From assembly GCA_019914995.1 (NCBI GenBank), contig CM034128.1, positions 374,501 to 438,500 of the forward strand: a stretch of DNA of 64,000 bases, written 5' to 3'. Source of the DNA: Acanthochlamys bracteata (lineage: Eukaryota; Streptophyta; Magnoliopsida; Pandanales; Velloziaceae). A model generated the notes under the pieces. The model did not search any database, was not told where the DNA came from, and saw only the letters and a list, made by a program, of their open reading frames with translations. A program made the translations under genes and the position numbers. Of this stretch, positions 10,930 through 30,184 are shown piece after piece (within the stretch, counting starts at the first letter, position 1; each line of letters opens with the position of its first letter).

Positions 10930-11688
10930 ACGACGGTGAAACCACGATGGAGGAATGTCTGACATGTGCACGGGTTCAGAAACAACATGTTCATTGTTCA
11001 ATCAAACCACTGCACGCGCTCATGTTGTTCATTTTGGTTGAACTTTTAATGCATCACAAATGGTGTGTAGCAGCTTTCACTTCCACCAGTATCAGCACTA
11101 CAAAATATCTTGGTGTTTCATGGACACTAGATCTCAGAGAGACTTGAATCAAAGAAACAATGTTACACACTGGCATAGAACCTTCACCAAATCGAGCTAC
11201 TAAAAAAGTTAGCCATTTAATCAAGAAGAATTTGACAATCAGGTCCAAATGTTTTTGTTCAGCTACAGCTGATTTACCTCTAGATGCACTGCCTCCACTT
11301 TGTACCTTCTCAGCGAAGCTGATGGCAGCATTATTTCAAGCCAGAAAGAGAACCTTAGCTAAACAGATGCAGCCTTCAAGCAACCAAACCATATCGCAAT
11401 ACACACAAACCACTAATGAATTGGCAATAACAGACATTTCCCACTTATTTTCTTCATTTTCTATTTTTGCTTGATAAAGCAATCATTCTTCAGATGTACA
11501 TCCTAAGGATACAGAGATAACATGATACTTCACCATACTGTTTTCTCTTCAAGTCCAGTTTGAAGAAATTAATATGGTAATAATTGAAATGGGGAGAGAA
11601 GCAACCAGATAGCATCCTCAACCCAAAATACAGTTTGAAATAGTTTAATAAATCCTAAACAGCTTTACTAAAATCTGATCAAGCTGTT
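10930..11688. other. Intergenic between two minus-strand genes
   Basis: No conserved gene is seen. The half nearer 11688 is probably the 3' UTR of the AMMECR1-type gene, and the other half is the upstream region of the glycine-rich gene. A short ORF at 11160-11474 has no recognisable similarity. Confidence 0.4.
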
Positions 11689-14247
<2,559 letters not shown>

Positions 14248-15285
14248 CCCGCCGACAATCTTCCTTCAAACTAGTAGAACAAGGAATGAGAATCAAAGAA
14301 AGTTTGATTTTATTTTTTCTTCCTGCAAAGTTGGGTTATGGAAGTAGAGACAAGGGAGATTGACCATGTAGTCCTTATAGGTTTCTAGAAATTGCAAAGT
14401 TGGTAGGACTAAATCACCCTTGTATTAGATTTAATAATACGAATAAAATTTGGATACATACCTGCGTTCTTCCGAACTCAAGTTTTATATATTATACTAC
14501 ATGGTTAATTAATCATTTAATTTCGTTAATAATTATTGAAACAAGATATGCTCTTGTTAAGAAAATAAAATAGTACACTTTAGATGCAAGTGAGAGTGTT
14601 TCCATTTACGGAAATTTTTTTTTAATTAAATTTAAAATTTTAATAGTTCACATATTAATATTACAAAAAATTCAGAAATACGATTTTGTATAGAATTTTT
14701 TTTGTTAAATTATATTTTCTTATTTTTATTTTTTGAAATATAAAATTTTTCTCTACTTTTAATATTTTAAAGAATAATTAAAATATAAAATTTGAACTCT
14801 ATTTTATTTATTTTAAAAAATAATTTAAATACAAAATTAAACTTTACATTCGACATATCCTTTAAAAATTTTAATTTTAAATTTTTTTAAAAACTCAATT
14901 ATAAAATATTCTGAAATACGCCTTAAATTTATAATCCTGATAATGGTCAACAAGCGGGTGAGACGTTTAAAGCACAAGGACCAAAATATCCTCACGTTCT
15001 CAAGTTTCTCTTACGAATATGCCCTCCACCAACGCAATTATCTACAAAGAAAACTTGAATTTGAAGACTACTTTAAAACGATTTTTACCCAGGTAATTAT
15101 TTTGGGTTTTTAAATTAGAATGACTTTACAAGCGGTCTAACTTTGCAAACACTCTTTTTATAAAATTCTTACATATATGAGGAAAAACTTTTTCCTTGCT
15201 CTGGCTTGAGATCGATTTTTTCAATCAGTTTTTATTCTTCTCTGCTTAAATTCTTCGATTCGATTTGGTTTAGCAGCTTGTGGAG
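14248..15285. promoter_or_regulatory. Divergent promoter region AMMECR1/RPT1
   Basis: About 1.04 kb separates the two start codons, and both promoters must lie here. The middle third is taken up by an A/T-rich MITE (14592-14922). The flanking 300 bp on each side are the likely core promoters and leaders. I could not identify specific factor sites with confidence. Confidence 0.6.
14592..14922 (+). mobile_element. MITE, TTA/TAA family, diverged copy
   Basis: About 330 bp of A/T-rich sequence sharing the internal phrases of the BOU-pseudogene copy (AATATTACAAAAAATTCAGA; TTTTGAACTCTATTTTATTT) and ending ATTCTGAAATACGCC followed by TTA. The left end (GAGAGTGTTTCCATTTACGG) is a worn version of the family terminus, and the left TTA is not preserved. 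It is older than the copies at 28479 and 61476, judging by the poorer ends. Confidence 0.55.
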
Positions 15286-18200
15286 ATGGCGCCGGAGCCG
15301 ATGGACGATGACATCATTGGCGATAACAAGAACCCTCGCCCCCTCGATGAAGACGATATTGCTCTGCTCAAGACCTATGTGAGTGATTAGTTTAGGGTAA
15401 TAGCTTCGTTTTCCCCGGTTCGAATCCTTCCAGATTTAGTATTAACTGATGAGTTAGGGCTTGTTTGTCAGTATTGGTATCATTTTTGCTTTTGAATTTG
15501 TCCAAGTTTAGGGTTATTGATGAATTAGGGTTTTATTGATGTTAGGTACTGCGTCGGTTTACCGGCAACTGTTTTTGTGGTTACGTTTACTTAATGTTAT
15601 CCAGTTTCATACGTTTTCTGCAGCAATTACAGTTGTATAGGATCGATTGTTCTCGATAGTGGCAGGAAGTTAATTTGTATTCTGTATATGCTGAATTTAA
15701 ATAATGGTATTGCTTCTTGCCTTGGACGATGTGCACTCACTGATTTCTATCAGACTTGTTGTTTTTCTTATGAGTACAAATTTAGTATATTTGAGACTTT
15801 TTAGTAGAACATTAAATCTAGTGTGTTTTCTTATTTCATTTGCTTTTACTTTGTTTTCTAACAGGGCATTGGACCTTATTCCACGAGCATCAAGAAAGCT
15901 GAAAAAGAGATCAAGGACTTGGCCAAGAGGATTAATGATCTTTGTGGTAAGTAGTCCCTTATACCAACTTAAGTTGAAGAACACTAGCTCTTGTAGAGAT
16001 TTGAATGAAAATGTAGCTTTGTACCACCTGTTGATGGCAACTTTGCGCTCATAACAGATCATGTAACCGAAAGAGGAAAATGAGGCAACAAAAGTTAGTG
16101 AAAAATCTCCTTGTATGAGACCGAACTATTTGGAACTATCCTAAGCGATTTTACTCATCGTACATGGTATGAGGAGCATAAAATTTGTTGGTAGCAAGTT
16201 GGTCAGACTGTCCAAAGTGAGTCTGAACAAATTTAACTCATGCTATGAGGATATCACTTGTTCAAATCTCGATCAAAACCTAATAGCTAGCCGTTCTTCT
16301 CCAAGTTTGTGGTCAAAAGGGTTAAATTGTTCTTCAAATTCAAATATAAGAGAGGACCATGATATTTTCAGCGATCTGGTTTCTGCGTTCTTTGAGTGAA
16401 GCGTTAAGTTGTATTTTCAGCGTTCTTTGATAATTCATATTGTATGAAGATATGGTTCGTGAATAACATAATGGTTTGCACTGATCCATGATGAAGGCCA
16501 TTACATTTTGTGATTCTTGCTTATGTTGTTGTCTATTGAGCTTAGCTTTTATAATATATGGAAAGTTCATATACACCCAGCTGTAGTGGTTTCTTTGTAC
16601 AAGTTAGTCTATTCTTACTTATGAAGTCATAGTTTCTACTAAGAGGTTCTGCATTGCTTTTATTCAGGTTTGTGATTTATATTGTATTTGCTTCAGGCAT
16701 AAAGGAGTCTGATACAGGGTTAGCGGCTCCAAGCCAGTGGGATCTGGTTTCTGATAAGCAAATGATGCAAGAGGAACAACCTCTTCAAGTATAACCAGAA
16801 CTATGCTAGCATCCTTTCATGTTTTTCTATACTTTTTCAGCTGGTGATTTTCCTCCTATTTTTACTAAAAATATTTTTCAAAGGTGGCCCGATGCACCAA
16901 AATAATTAATCCCAATACTGAAGATGCCAAATATGTCATCAATGTTAAGCAAATTGCTAAGGTACACTCATTTTCCATTGCAATCAATACATTTTTTCTG
17001 ATTTGAATGATCTTTATGTAAAAAGTTGATTTTTTTTTTTTTCTGTTGTAAATATAGTTTGTCGTTGGCTTGGGGGACAAGGTCTCACCCACAGACATTG
17101 AAGAAGGCATGCGAGTTGGGTAAGTTTTAATCACATCTGAGTGTAATCTATAATATTTATACTGTGAAGCGATGTATGTTTCATCGATATGATGTAAGTC
17201 TTGTGTTTTTTTCAATTCATACGAGCTATGAAAAATCATGGCAAGACGGAAACTCTCAGTTCTTTTACCAGCCTTTATACATTTTTCTTTACATATAAAA
17301 GTTTAAATGACATTCACAATTTATGTTTCAGGGTTGATAGGACAAAATATCAAATCCAAATTCCTTTGCCACCAAAGATTGACCCAAGTGTTACAATGAT
17401 GACAGTGGAAGAAAAGCCGGATGTTACATACAATGACGTTGGTGGATGCAGGGAGCAGATTGAGAAGATGAGAGAGGTATTGTAACGTTTTGGTGCTCTA
17501 CTGCTTTGTACTTCATTGAAGTGTTAGAGCTATTGTGGGTTGCGGCACTGAATGTTTGGCTAAGGAGAGGGTAAATGTGCACTATTTTTTCAGATGTTTT
17601 AAGAATAGCAATTGGTGAAATGTTGCACTTTATCATTGAATTTTCATATGTATAGAGAAATTATCCAGATATTTAATTTTCTTACTGGTGTTAGTCTTGT
17701 TGGGAAACATAAATATGATTTTTGAACCACAGTAATATGTTGAAAGCTGAAGGTGCAGTAAGGCCCTTCTGGATTTCATATATAGCTTTTAGCTAGGCAT
17801 TCGACTGCAGGTTAACTCAGTAAAAGCTGCTATTTTTGTAATTTTATGTTAGGAAATAATGCCTGCTATGGTTTTCTCTGTAGATTTCTGCGTTCCTAGA
17901 AATGTGAAAGTTCATTTGACTGGTCAGTTTTTAGCAATGTGGACAATGTCCTGGATAACTAGGTGCATCTCTAGTTTTGAATTTTACCTCTCTACTTCCT
18001 TCAGGTTGTGGAGCTCCCTATGCTTCATCCAGAGAAATTTGTTAAATTGGGTATTGATCCTCCAAAAGGTGTTCTGTGCTATGGCCCGCCTGGGACAGGC
18101 AAAACTCTATTAGCAAGAGCTGTGGCAAACAGAACTGATGCCTGTTTCATTCGTGTCATTGGAAGCGAGCTTGTTCAGAAGTATGTCGGGGAAGGAGCCA

Positions 18201-19749
18201 GGATGGTTCGTGAGCTTTTCCAGGTTGTTAAATTTTAAAGATGCTCTATTGATCGCCTTGTATCTTATCCATATCACAGTTTGGAACATTTACTCTGATG
18301 CTTTATCTTTCTGAATCAGTTTTTCAAAATCAAATTGGTAATCCTTTTGTTCATGTAGATGGCTCGGTCGAAAAAAGCTTGCATATTATTCTTCGATGAA
18401 GTGGACGCAATTGGTGGTGCTCGTTTTGATGATGGTGTTGGAGGGGATAATGAAGTTCAACGCACAATGCTTGAAATTGTTAACCAACTTGATGGCTTTG
18501 ATGCTAGGGGAAATATTAAAGTTCTGATGGCAACTAATAGGTACAACAACTATTTTTGCTTTTGTACTGCAGTTTGCTTACTTCCATTTTACCTTTCTCC
18601 AATAATTAAGACTATAGCATTGTGAGCACCATGGAACTGATCTTTAGTTTTCTCACGAGTACATTTGTTTAGGTACATGAATCTGCATGTGAGCAAATCA
18701 GGTTAATCTTTGTTAAGGATAAATGATGTTTACTTTGCAGTTACTATGTTCTGGTATTAGATCAATTAGCATATTAAGGGCATCTTTGGCCATCCTACTC
18801 TATAATTGTTTTTAGAGCCTGTTCATGGAATATTCCTCCTCAATGATTGTCTGTTCATTCTCAATATTCTGTTTCTTCTTGAGTTCTTTGATAGGTGATA
18901 TTTTTATGTGCTTCTTTCTAAAATTTCTCTAATTTGTTGTCACAATCTTTTACCAGGCCTGACACATTGGACCCAGCGCTCCTACGTCCTGGACGGTTAG
19001 ATCGCAAGGTTGAGTTTGGTCTGCCAGATCTGGAGGGTAGGACACAGATATTTAAAATCCACACGAAGACTATGAACTGTGAGAGGGATATTCGTTTTGA
19101 ACTCCTTGCTCGTCTCTGCCCAAATTCTACTGGTACGTGCTAGAGTTGTCTCTTTAAAGTGCTTTTAAGCTGAATATGGTAGTGCGTATCAACTAGGGAT
19201 GAATAGTTTCTAGCAAGGATTGTCCTCGAGTCAATGATTGATATTGATAAGTTGATTGAAAGTTTTAAAGGATAGAGTCTTTAGTATGACCTCAAATTTG
19301 ATAAGAGTCGTGGAGGTAAATCTAGCATGTATTGATGTTTACTATTGTAATCATGGACATCAGAGCATGAAGTACACATTACCTTATCTGCAATTAAGAT
19401 CAGATGCATAACTTGTGCATTGTATCAAATGTTAGTTGCAAAACATGAAAGATATTGCTAGAAGAACATATAATGCAGTCTGTTGAAATCATATTCCCTT
19501 CGTGTTGATTATCATACTCTGTGAGCAGAAACGTGCCTTTATGCTTTTGTTAATGTATCTGATTTTTCTATGGCGGTGTGCTTTCTCCCAGGGGCAGACA
19601 TAAGGAGTGTTTGCACAGAGGCAGGAATGTTTGCCATACGAGCTAGGAGGAAGACCGTAACAGAGAAGGACTTTCTCGATGCAGTGAACAAGGTTATCAA
19701 AGGCTACCAGAAGTTCAGTGCTACTCCGAAGTATATGGTCTACAATTAA
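15286..19749 (+). CDS. RPT1: 26S proteasome ATPase subunit RPT1 (regulatory subunit 7)
   Basis: Ten exons join in frame to 428 residues: 15286-15378, 15865-15946, 16697-16788, 16884-16961, 17058-17119, 17332-17476, 18005-18223, 18359-18540, 18957-19132, 19592-19749. RPT1 is one of the six AAA+ ATPases of the proteasome base ring, which unfold and thread ubiquitinated proteins in cytosol and nucleus. It starts [20 protein letters not shown], followed by a coiled-coil region ([20 protein letters not shown]), an OB domain, Walker A GPPGTGKT (about 211-218), Walker B ILFFDE (266-271), [18 protein letters not shown], and arginine fingers in [15 protein letters not shown]. It ends [13 protein letters not shown], which as expected for RPT1 lacks an HbYX tail. 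Every exon border is GT-AG and all key residues are present. The length matches plant RPT1A/B (about 426 aa). Confidence 0.97.
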
Positions 19750-20372
19750 TGGAAGTCTTGTTTTGATTGACATTTGTAATGTTCTATTTTTAAAACTTGA
19801 ACTAAATGAACCTTTGATCTTCAAATTGCTAAGGTATATCCGGTTGCAATTTACCTGAAACTGGTAGCTTCTAATTTCAGTTTTTAAGCTTAAAGGAATT
19901 TCTCATAGCCAAATTTTGTTGTAATTTCTTAACTAGAAGAAGCTGAAAAGAGAGAATGCCAATGGTTTAAGCTCTCTAGAAAACGCTGCTGCTACGGAGC
20001 TTTTCAGGAGGTGGTTATACTTCTAGCTCCTGATTTATCAATTCAGACGGACACGGTTGAACTGTTTGCCTACACCAGATTCTCAGTGACAAAATAGTAA
20101 GCTTTCAGTTTCTCTGTATACAACAGGTGCACTACCAGCCCTTCCTTTTGGCACCAACTGAACTGCCTTTGTTATAACAACTTTCAAGTTTCACTCTGCC
20201 TCTCATATATATATCTATATATCTATCTACACAAAAACACAAACAGAACAATAGTGCTTAAAAACTTCTACATCTTTCCATTCCTAAACATTCGTCAAAG
20301 GCGCAATTACCGAAACACTTCCCAGACAAAGTCACAAAACTTAAAGAAGAAGAGACCGCAGAATACTTATTA
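19750..20372. other. RPT1 3' region and ATL promoter
   Basis: No gene is seen. The first part is the RPT1 3' UTR. A TATA-rich run (CATATATATATCTATAT, about 20204-20220) 150-170 bp before the next ATG is the likely core promoter of the RING-H2 gene. Confidence 0.45.
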
Positions 20373-20984
20373 ATGCATACATGGAGAAGATCTCTTCGCG
20401 ACAACAACAATAAAACATCTTCACACCCCTCTCCGCCACTGATTACGTCACCATCTCCGGCATCGCTGACATCGCCATCGCATAACCATTGGTTAGATAG
20501 TCCGTCGGTGGTCTTCGTCCCTTTCGCTACCTTATTAACTTTCCTCCTAGCAGCAGCCTTCGTCTTCCTCCTTTGTTTTCTCATTGATAAAATCTCCGCA
20601 GCATGGCTGGAAACACACAACTCCTCCGGCGATCGCGGGCGTCACCATCCCTGTCGCCGTCGGTGGACAGGTTGCGGTCTTCATCCGGTTGTGTTAGACA
20701 GTTTCCCGGTGATCACCTGTCACCCCGGCACTGCTGACGTGGAAGAAGCAGAGGAGTGCGCCGTCTGTCTTTCGGCGTTTAGAGAGAAGGAAGAATGCAG
20801 ACTTTTGCCGGTGTGCGGGCACGTGTTCCACCTCGCATGCGTTGATCAGTGGGTCATAGATCATGCCACGTGTCCCCTCTGCCGGTGTGATCTTTGGAAG
20901 ACTCCACCCGTCCCCTCTGTCGCCGCCGTTAAAAAACCAGATGCCGGCCAGGGGATTCAAATTCAATCATCATCAGTGGCTTAA
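20373..20984 (+). CDS. ATL-type RING-H2 E3 ubiquitin ligase
   Basis: An intronless 203-residue protein, as is usual for the ATL family. The N-terminus is Ser/Pro/Thr-rich. One hydrophobic segment at about 46-71 (VVFVPFATLLTFLLAAAFVF...) should anchor it in a membrane. A GLD-like motif follows at 102-111 (GLHPVVLDSF). A canonical RING-H2 lies at 129-170: C-x2-C-x15-C-x-H-x2-H-x2-C-x10-C-x2-C, with LLPVCGHVFH, CVDQW and CPLCR. ATL proteins are membrane-bound ligases that receive E2 enzymes through the RING, and many are induced by elicitors or stress. The C-terminal 30 residues are not conserved. The substrate cannot be inferred. The start at 20373 keeps the membrane segment near the N-terminus, as the family requires. 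Confidence 0.92.
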   Translation: MHTWRRSLRDNNNKTSSHPSPPLITSPSPASLTSPSHNHWLDSPSVVFVPFATLLTFLLAAAFVFLLCFLIDKISAAWLETHNSSGDRGRHHPCRRRWTGCGLHPVVLDSFPVITCHPGTADVEEAEECAVCLSAFREKEECRLLPVCGHVFHLACVDQWVIDHATCPLCRCDLWKTPPVPSVAAVKKPDAGQGIQIQSSSVA

Positions 20985-21985
20985 AAAATTCAATGCAAAG
21001 AGGAGGGGCAAAAAGTTTATGTAAATTAATCTGCTTTGGTTTTAAGTTGTGAATAGCTGAAACATGTATCATATTAATTAGGAATAGAAGGGAAAGTTTT
21101 TCAGAATTTCGTTCTTTCATGCCTGATATTCACAAATAACGTTGTAGTTGTTTGTTTGATACATATCCAAGTGGCGGTGAGCACTAGTGTAACGTAACAA
21201 AATATTTTATTTTTTTTAGGCAAAAGAATGAAAAACAATCCGTGATAAGAAAAGCAACAGATATAATTCTTTTAAAAGTTAATGTATAATAAAAATTTAT
21301 TAATCATGACCATTCTTTTACTTTACTAAAAAATCAAGTGCATAGCAATATATATGTAACTATTAGCAAAGATAAAATCATATCAACATATATGTGTAAT
21401 GCTTCAATAAAAATTTGATTTAAATAAAATAAACTTATCAATTAAGAAGCTTGAATAATGTATTTTAAACTTAATTAAAGTTTACAATTTTTAATCGTTA
21501 AGAAATTATTAATTACCATGTGTACTTACAATTATAAAAAAATTAAAAAAAAAGCTCATCTATGTATTTTTGTGTTGCGCAAAGAATACACTTTATTATT
21601 CGTTGAGCAAGTGCAAATTAAGTGTTTTGCTTCTATTGACTGATTGCTATTTTTCATTATTAAGTAGACGTTAAGTGCTTATGAAATAAATAAAACTTAT
21701 TTGAAATAAAAAATATTTTAAAACTTTTTGTAAATAAGATTGATTTTTTTTGAATTAAAAGAATAAATTATACATTTAAAATTTTATAGTTTAATTTGTA
21801 CTTTCAAAATTTAAAATTTATTATAAAAATTTATTTAAAATATAAATATATATATGTGAAATAAGTACTTAAAATTGACTCAAACGTTTCCTTGGTTATT
21901 ATGAATGAATAAAGATACGTACATAATAGCTTTTTCAGCACTTGGTTTGGTTCATGATCTCAATTGACCATAGGGCTCAGTTTGG

Positions 21986-22060
21986 ATAATTTTAACTGGA
22001 TCCGAAATTATGTGAATGTTCCCTAAATACCGGCCCAAATCCGCATAAACGAATCCCCAA
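21986..22060 (+). repeat. Direct repeat, upstream copy
   Basis: The phrase TAAATACCGGCCCAAATCCG...CATAAACGAATCCCCAA is an imperfect match to 22711-22787 (CAAATAACGGCCCAGATCCA...CATAAACCGGGTCCCAA). The similarity extends about 30 bp further upstream through TAATTT..TGGAT.CGA. The copies are about 725 bp apart in the same orientation. Confidence 0.6.
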
Positions 22061-22710
22061 TTTTGAATTAAATAGCATTACAAAAATCAAATGCAATAAT
22101 TTCTTTTTTGTTTGAACTCATTTGAAATAAATATTAGTGGGCGCCTGAGAGTTCTTTTAAAGTAGAATTTTTCTGAAATTAAAAGTATTTTTATCATATT
22201 TTAAAAAATAAGCTCTATTTTTTTATCTAAAATATATAATAAAAATAAGTAATAATAAGATCTTATAAGGAATTTTTTTTTTTTGCTTTTCAAATTTTAA
22301 ATAATTCTATAGAATATTTGTATAAGATTTATTAAAAAATATGAAATAAAATAGAGTTGTTGGAATGAAATACAACGTACTTTTAAACGCAATAAGATTT
22401 AGTGTAGAAATTTTGACAGTTCACTATTTGTTTGTCATTTCATTTTAGAAAAATAATTTGTTAACTTTTCAATTTATAATTTTTTATAGAATTTATTTTA
22501 AAATTTAAAAAATATAAAAAAATTTTATATAGTAAGATTTTATTATTGTCTATTTTTTTAATTAAAAGTAAAGCTAGTTTTTCGAAATAATTTTATTATT
22601 TCTTATTTTTATTATCTTTTTTAAGTAAAGAAAAACTTAATTTTAAAAATAAAATAAAAATATTTTTATTTGTAAAAAATAATTTTGAAAAACACTACCA
22701 ATGTCCTTAA

Positions 22711-22787
22711 ATAATTTAAAATGGATGCGAGTTTCAGTTTTGAAATTCCTCAAATAACGGCCCAGATCCACATAAACCGGGTCCCAA
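22711..22787 (+). repeat. Direct repeat, copy next to PFP leader
   Basis: The partner of 21986-22060, lying 140-215 bp upstream of the PFP start codon. Both copies carry a GGCCCA element, a sequence found in promoters of many plant housekeeping genes, so this block may be part of the promoter. Confidence 0.6.
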
Positions 22788-22927
22788 CGATCTTTTCTCT
22801 CTCCCGCCCTTTTCTCTCCTCTCTCTCTCTCGTTCTTTCTTCTCTTCAACTACAATTTCTTTGCTGCCATTGATAGATAGATCGATTGATTTCATTGTAA
22901 TCGAAGGTTTGGAAAAAGAAACAAAAG

Positions 22928-27740
<4,813 letters not shown>

Positions 27741-28096
27741 TTGCAGTTTAACTTCAGGAAAAACTTTATTGGAATCAGCCCGTGAGTCTAGGAACTGATG
27801 CAATTAAATGATGGTAAATTTCTTTGATGCAAACAATTTTGTTTCATAGTTTTTCCTTTTCAGTGATTATGAATCTCATCAAATTTTGAGCTAGCCATGT
27901 ATTATGAAACTAATTTCTTTATGATGCTATAATAAACACAGAGACGTAGTGTAGCTTATTTGCTTTCTCAATCTTTACCATGTAGTTTTAACTGTACATG
28001 AATTAAAGTAAAGAGAAGAATGGACTAATCGTTAATTTGTTATAATATTTACAACAATTAAGAAATAACGAAATGCAGAGAAGATCCAATAGTTCA
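27741..28096. other. Convergent 3' regions
   Basis: The gap holds the PFP 3' UTR and the downstream flank of the minus-strand carrier pseudogene. No other feature is seen. Confidence 0.5.
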
Positions 28097-29379
28097 CTAC
28101 AAGCTTGATTTGGTCATTTCATAAGCCAAGAAGCAGGCAGCATTGGCAGGAACACTTCTGGCCATGGCAGGTCCAAACCCTCTGTACAAACCTTTAACAC
28201 CTTCCTTTGCCACGATCTTCTTGAAAGCGTCCACCGTACCAGAAAATTTGGGGTCTTTATAATCATCAATTTGAATCACACTCTTCACAACGTCCGTCGG
28301 GTAAACTGATACCCAAAAACATGCGCCAGCAAGTCCACCGGCGACTATAAGGGAACCTCTACCAAGTGTAGAAGTGTCCCTTCCGCCAGCGAAGAGCTGC
28401 TTAAGCGCTTCGTAGACACCGAACTGGCAGCATTTCCAGGAACCTCACGGGCTAATGTAGGAACTAGGGCTTTATGTAGGACGTGTTTCAAATATCCGTA
28501 ACTTTATTTTCTTCCGTCAGATTTTAAATTTGGAACAGTTTCTATATTTCAATTACACAAAAAATTCAGAACTCCACTTCCACGTGCGAAATTCTAGTTC
28601 TAACTTTTTTATTTCTACACTTTTCATTACAATTATATTTTTCAATTTTCAACACACTTTCAAAACCTATTAAACACAAATACTAAATTTCACTTTTATT
28701 TTATTTTTCAAAAAATTTTATTTTCTATTTTTTATTTTTACGAAACTCAGTTATGGACATTTAAAACACGCACTAAGCCTCGTAAGCCGCCTTCTGAATG
28801 TACAGCTTGCTTTGCAACGTCAATTGGGCCACCGTATTTCACCACCGAAGAAGATGTTATAGATTCAGATAAAGCGCTCTGTGCTTGCAATCTGTTATAT
28901 GATATAAGAACATGACACAAGTTTTTTCTTACGAATTCTTTCCTAAATCTGCAAATCAACAAAGCAACAAGAGGATCTACGACAAACCTGCACTTGATCA
29001 GTTCCGTCGGGCACGCGAGAAACGAAACCGCAACACCAGCTCCAGCACCACAGAGAACCTGCTGGTAAACAGTAAGAGGAACACCCGGCTCTGAACGTAA
29101 GAGTTTCTCCATCTACCCTCTCACTGTAAACAACAAAGCATTGAAAGAGGCAACAGTAGCAAGTGGCGGTCCCATGCCTTTGTACAAACCTCTGGGGCCT
29201 TCAACAGTCACCGTTTGCCGTACGGCATCCATTGCGCCGGAAATTTTGGGGACTTGCCCTGGAAGTGGTACAGGTTGGCTCTGAAGCTTGACTTTGATTG
29301 TGTCGAACGGGTGACCAACGACTAGCTGCGCAGCACTCCCGACGGTCCCTGAAGTCAAATCGTTTGCTACTTCCGCCAT
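28097..29379 (-). pseudogene. BOU: Broken BOU-type mitochondrial carnitine/acylcarnitine carrier
   Basis: The minus strand encodes an almost complete carrier of the A BOUT DE SOUFFLE type, a six-helix mitochondrial inner-membrane carrier that in Arabidopsis is needed in photorespiring seedlings. Segments are MAEVANDLTSGTVGSAAQLV with HPFDTIKVKLQSQP (carrier repeat 1), SFLACPTELIKCR (repeat 2), YPTDVVKSVIQIDD (repeat 3) and the ending ANAACFLAYEMTKSSL. A proper intron (28987-28892, GT-AG, after AAGTGCAG) is kept, so it came from a genomic copy, not a reverse transcript. Three lesions are visible: the Gln of FTVRGQM is a TAG codon near 29114; a 295-bp MITE splits the exon after GGLRGL (28479-28773); and one base is missing near PGNAAMFGVY (about 28428), shifting the frame. 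The rest is well preserved, so loss was recent. Confidence 0.9.
28479..28773 (+). mobile_element. MITE, TTA/TAA family, in carrier exon
   Basis: A 295-bp A/T-rich element starting GGACGTGTTTCAAATATCCG and, on the other strand from the right end, GTGCGTGTTTTAAATGTCCA, so the inverted repeats are about 24 bp and imperfect. TA lies directly outside on both sides. Removing the element and one TA restores the continuous carrier reading (RGLHKALVPTLAREVPGN), which proves it is an insertion. It carries no genes. Confidence 0.85.
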
Positions 29380-30184
29380 CTAGTGAATCCATCATAGTGT
29401 TGGATAAATGGAGAGTTCCAAGAAGAAACATAGATACAGAAAACTATTCAACCAGGATAGGAGAGGAAAAGGCTTCCCTTGGCTTTTGTTGTTTGATTAA
29501 GTTTGGCACAGAACTAACGGGGAGAGTGGTGTGGCTATTTATTTGGAAGAGAAAAGAGTTTAGTTATATGGATTTGAATGTTCAACTGGTTTATTGATTA
29601 TTTCATGTTGAGAAGCAAGGCTGAGATGGTTTTTCAACCAGAGGCCATAAAATGGAATTTTCGCCTCCACAGAAAGACCAGAATCAGAGCATACTAAGGA
29701 TTCTACGTGGAACAGAATCTTTGCATAAATATGTTGTGGATGGGGGTTTAGTTTGAAAGACAAGACGCAAATGGAACTCCAGGACTTCACACATTTGAAA
29801 TATAATAAGAGTACTACATAAAATTTTACAAACCCTACAAACAAACACCACTAATTGATGCTGTACATAGAACTGAACAAGTGATTACAGATACAACATC
29901 GAGTAACTGAATCATACGAGCCTCAACTAGCAATAGCTAAAATTGGTTACAATATGAAAAATAAAAACTACAATTCATTGGTCAGCCATTCCTATAAAGA
30001 GTTACCATTAGTTGATGACATTCCATGCTAGGATAATGACAAGGAAAAATCTGTAGTTCCTTCTGAGAGCACAAGATGTCTCTCTTCAGGTTTTGAGACA
30101 ATCTAATTTCTGGTAATGAAATACCTCAGCTCATCAACCACAGCTCTGTACGATGTGATCTTGCACTCAGCTGCTATAAACAGA
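29380..30184. other. Intergenic; callose synthase 3' UTR side
   Basis: This is the upstream flank of the carrier pseudogene (up to about 29600) and the probable 3' UTR and downstream region of the callose synthase gene. No additional gene is recognised. Confidence 0.45.

Larger units (their letters stand above)
20985..22927. other. A/T-rich intergenic, PFP promoter side
   Basis: No gene is present. Most of 21180-22710 is extremely A/T-rich with several MITE-like stretches (for example 22140-22380) whose ends I cannot fix. A block of about 75 bp occurs twice as an imperfect direct repeat (21986-22060 and 22711-22787). The second copy leads into a CT-rich leader (about 22790-22855) just before the PFP start codon. 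Confidence 0.5.

Noticed and set aside
15418-15428. GGTTCGAATCC, a perfect tRNA B-box
   Set aside because: No A-box or cloverleaf arms at the right distance; it lies in an RPT1 intron.
16180-16280. SINE-like A-box and B-box pair (TAGCAAGTTGG, GTTCAAATC) in an RPT1 intron, and a similar A-box at 48312
   Set aside because: Spacing is too long and the A-box is imperfect; there is no 3' tail or target duplication.
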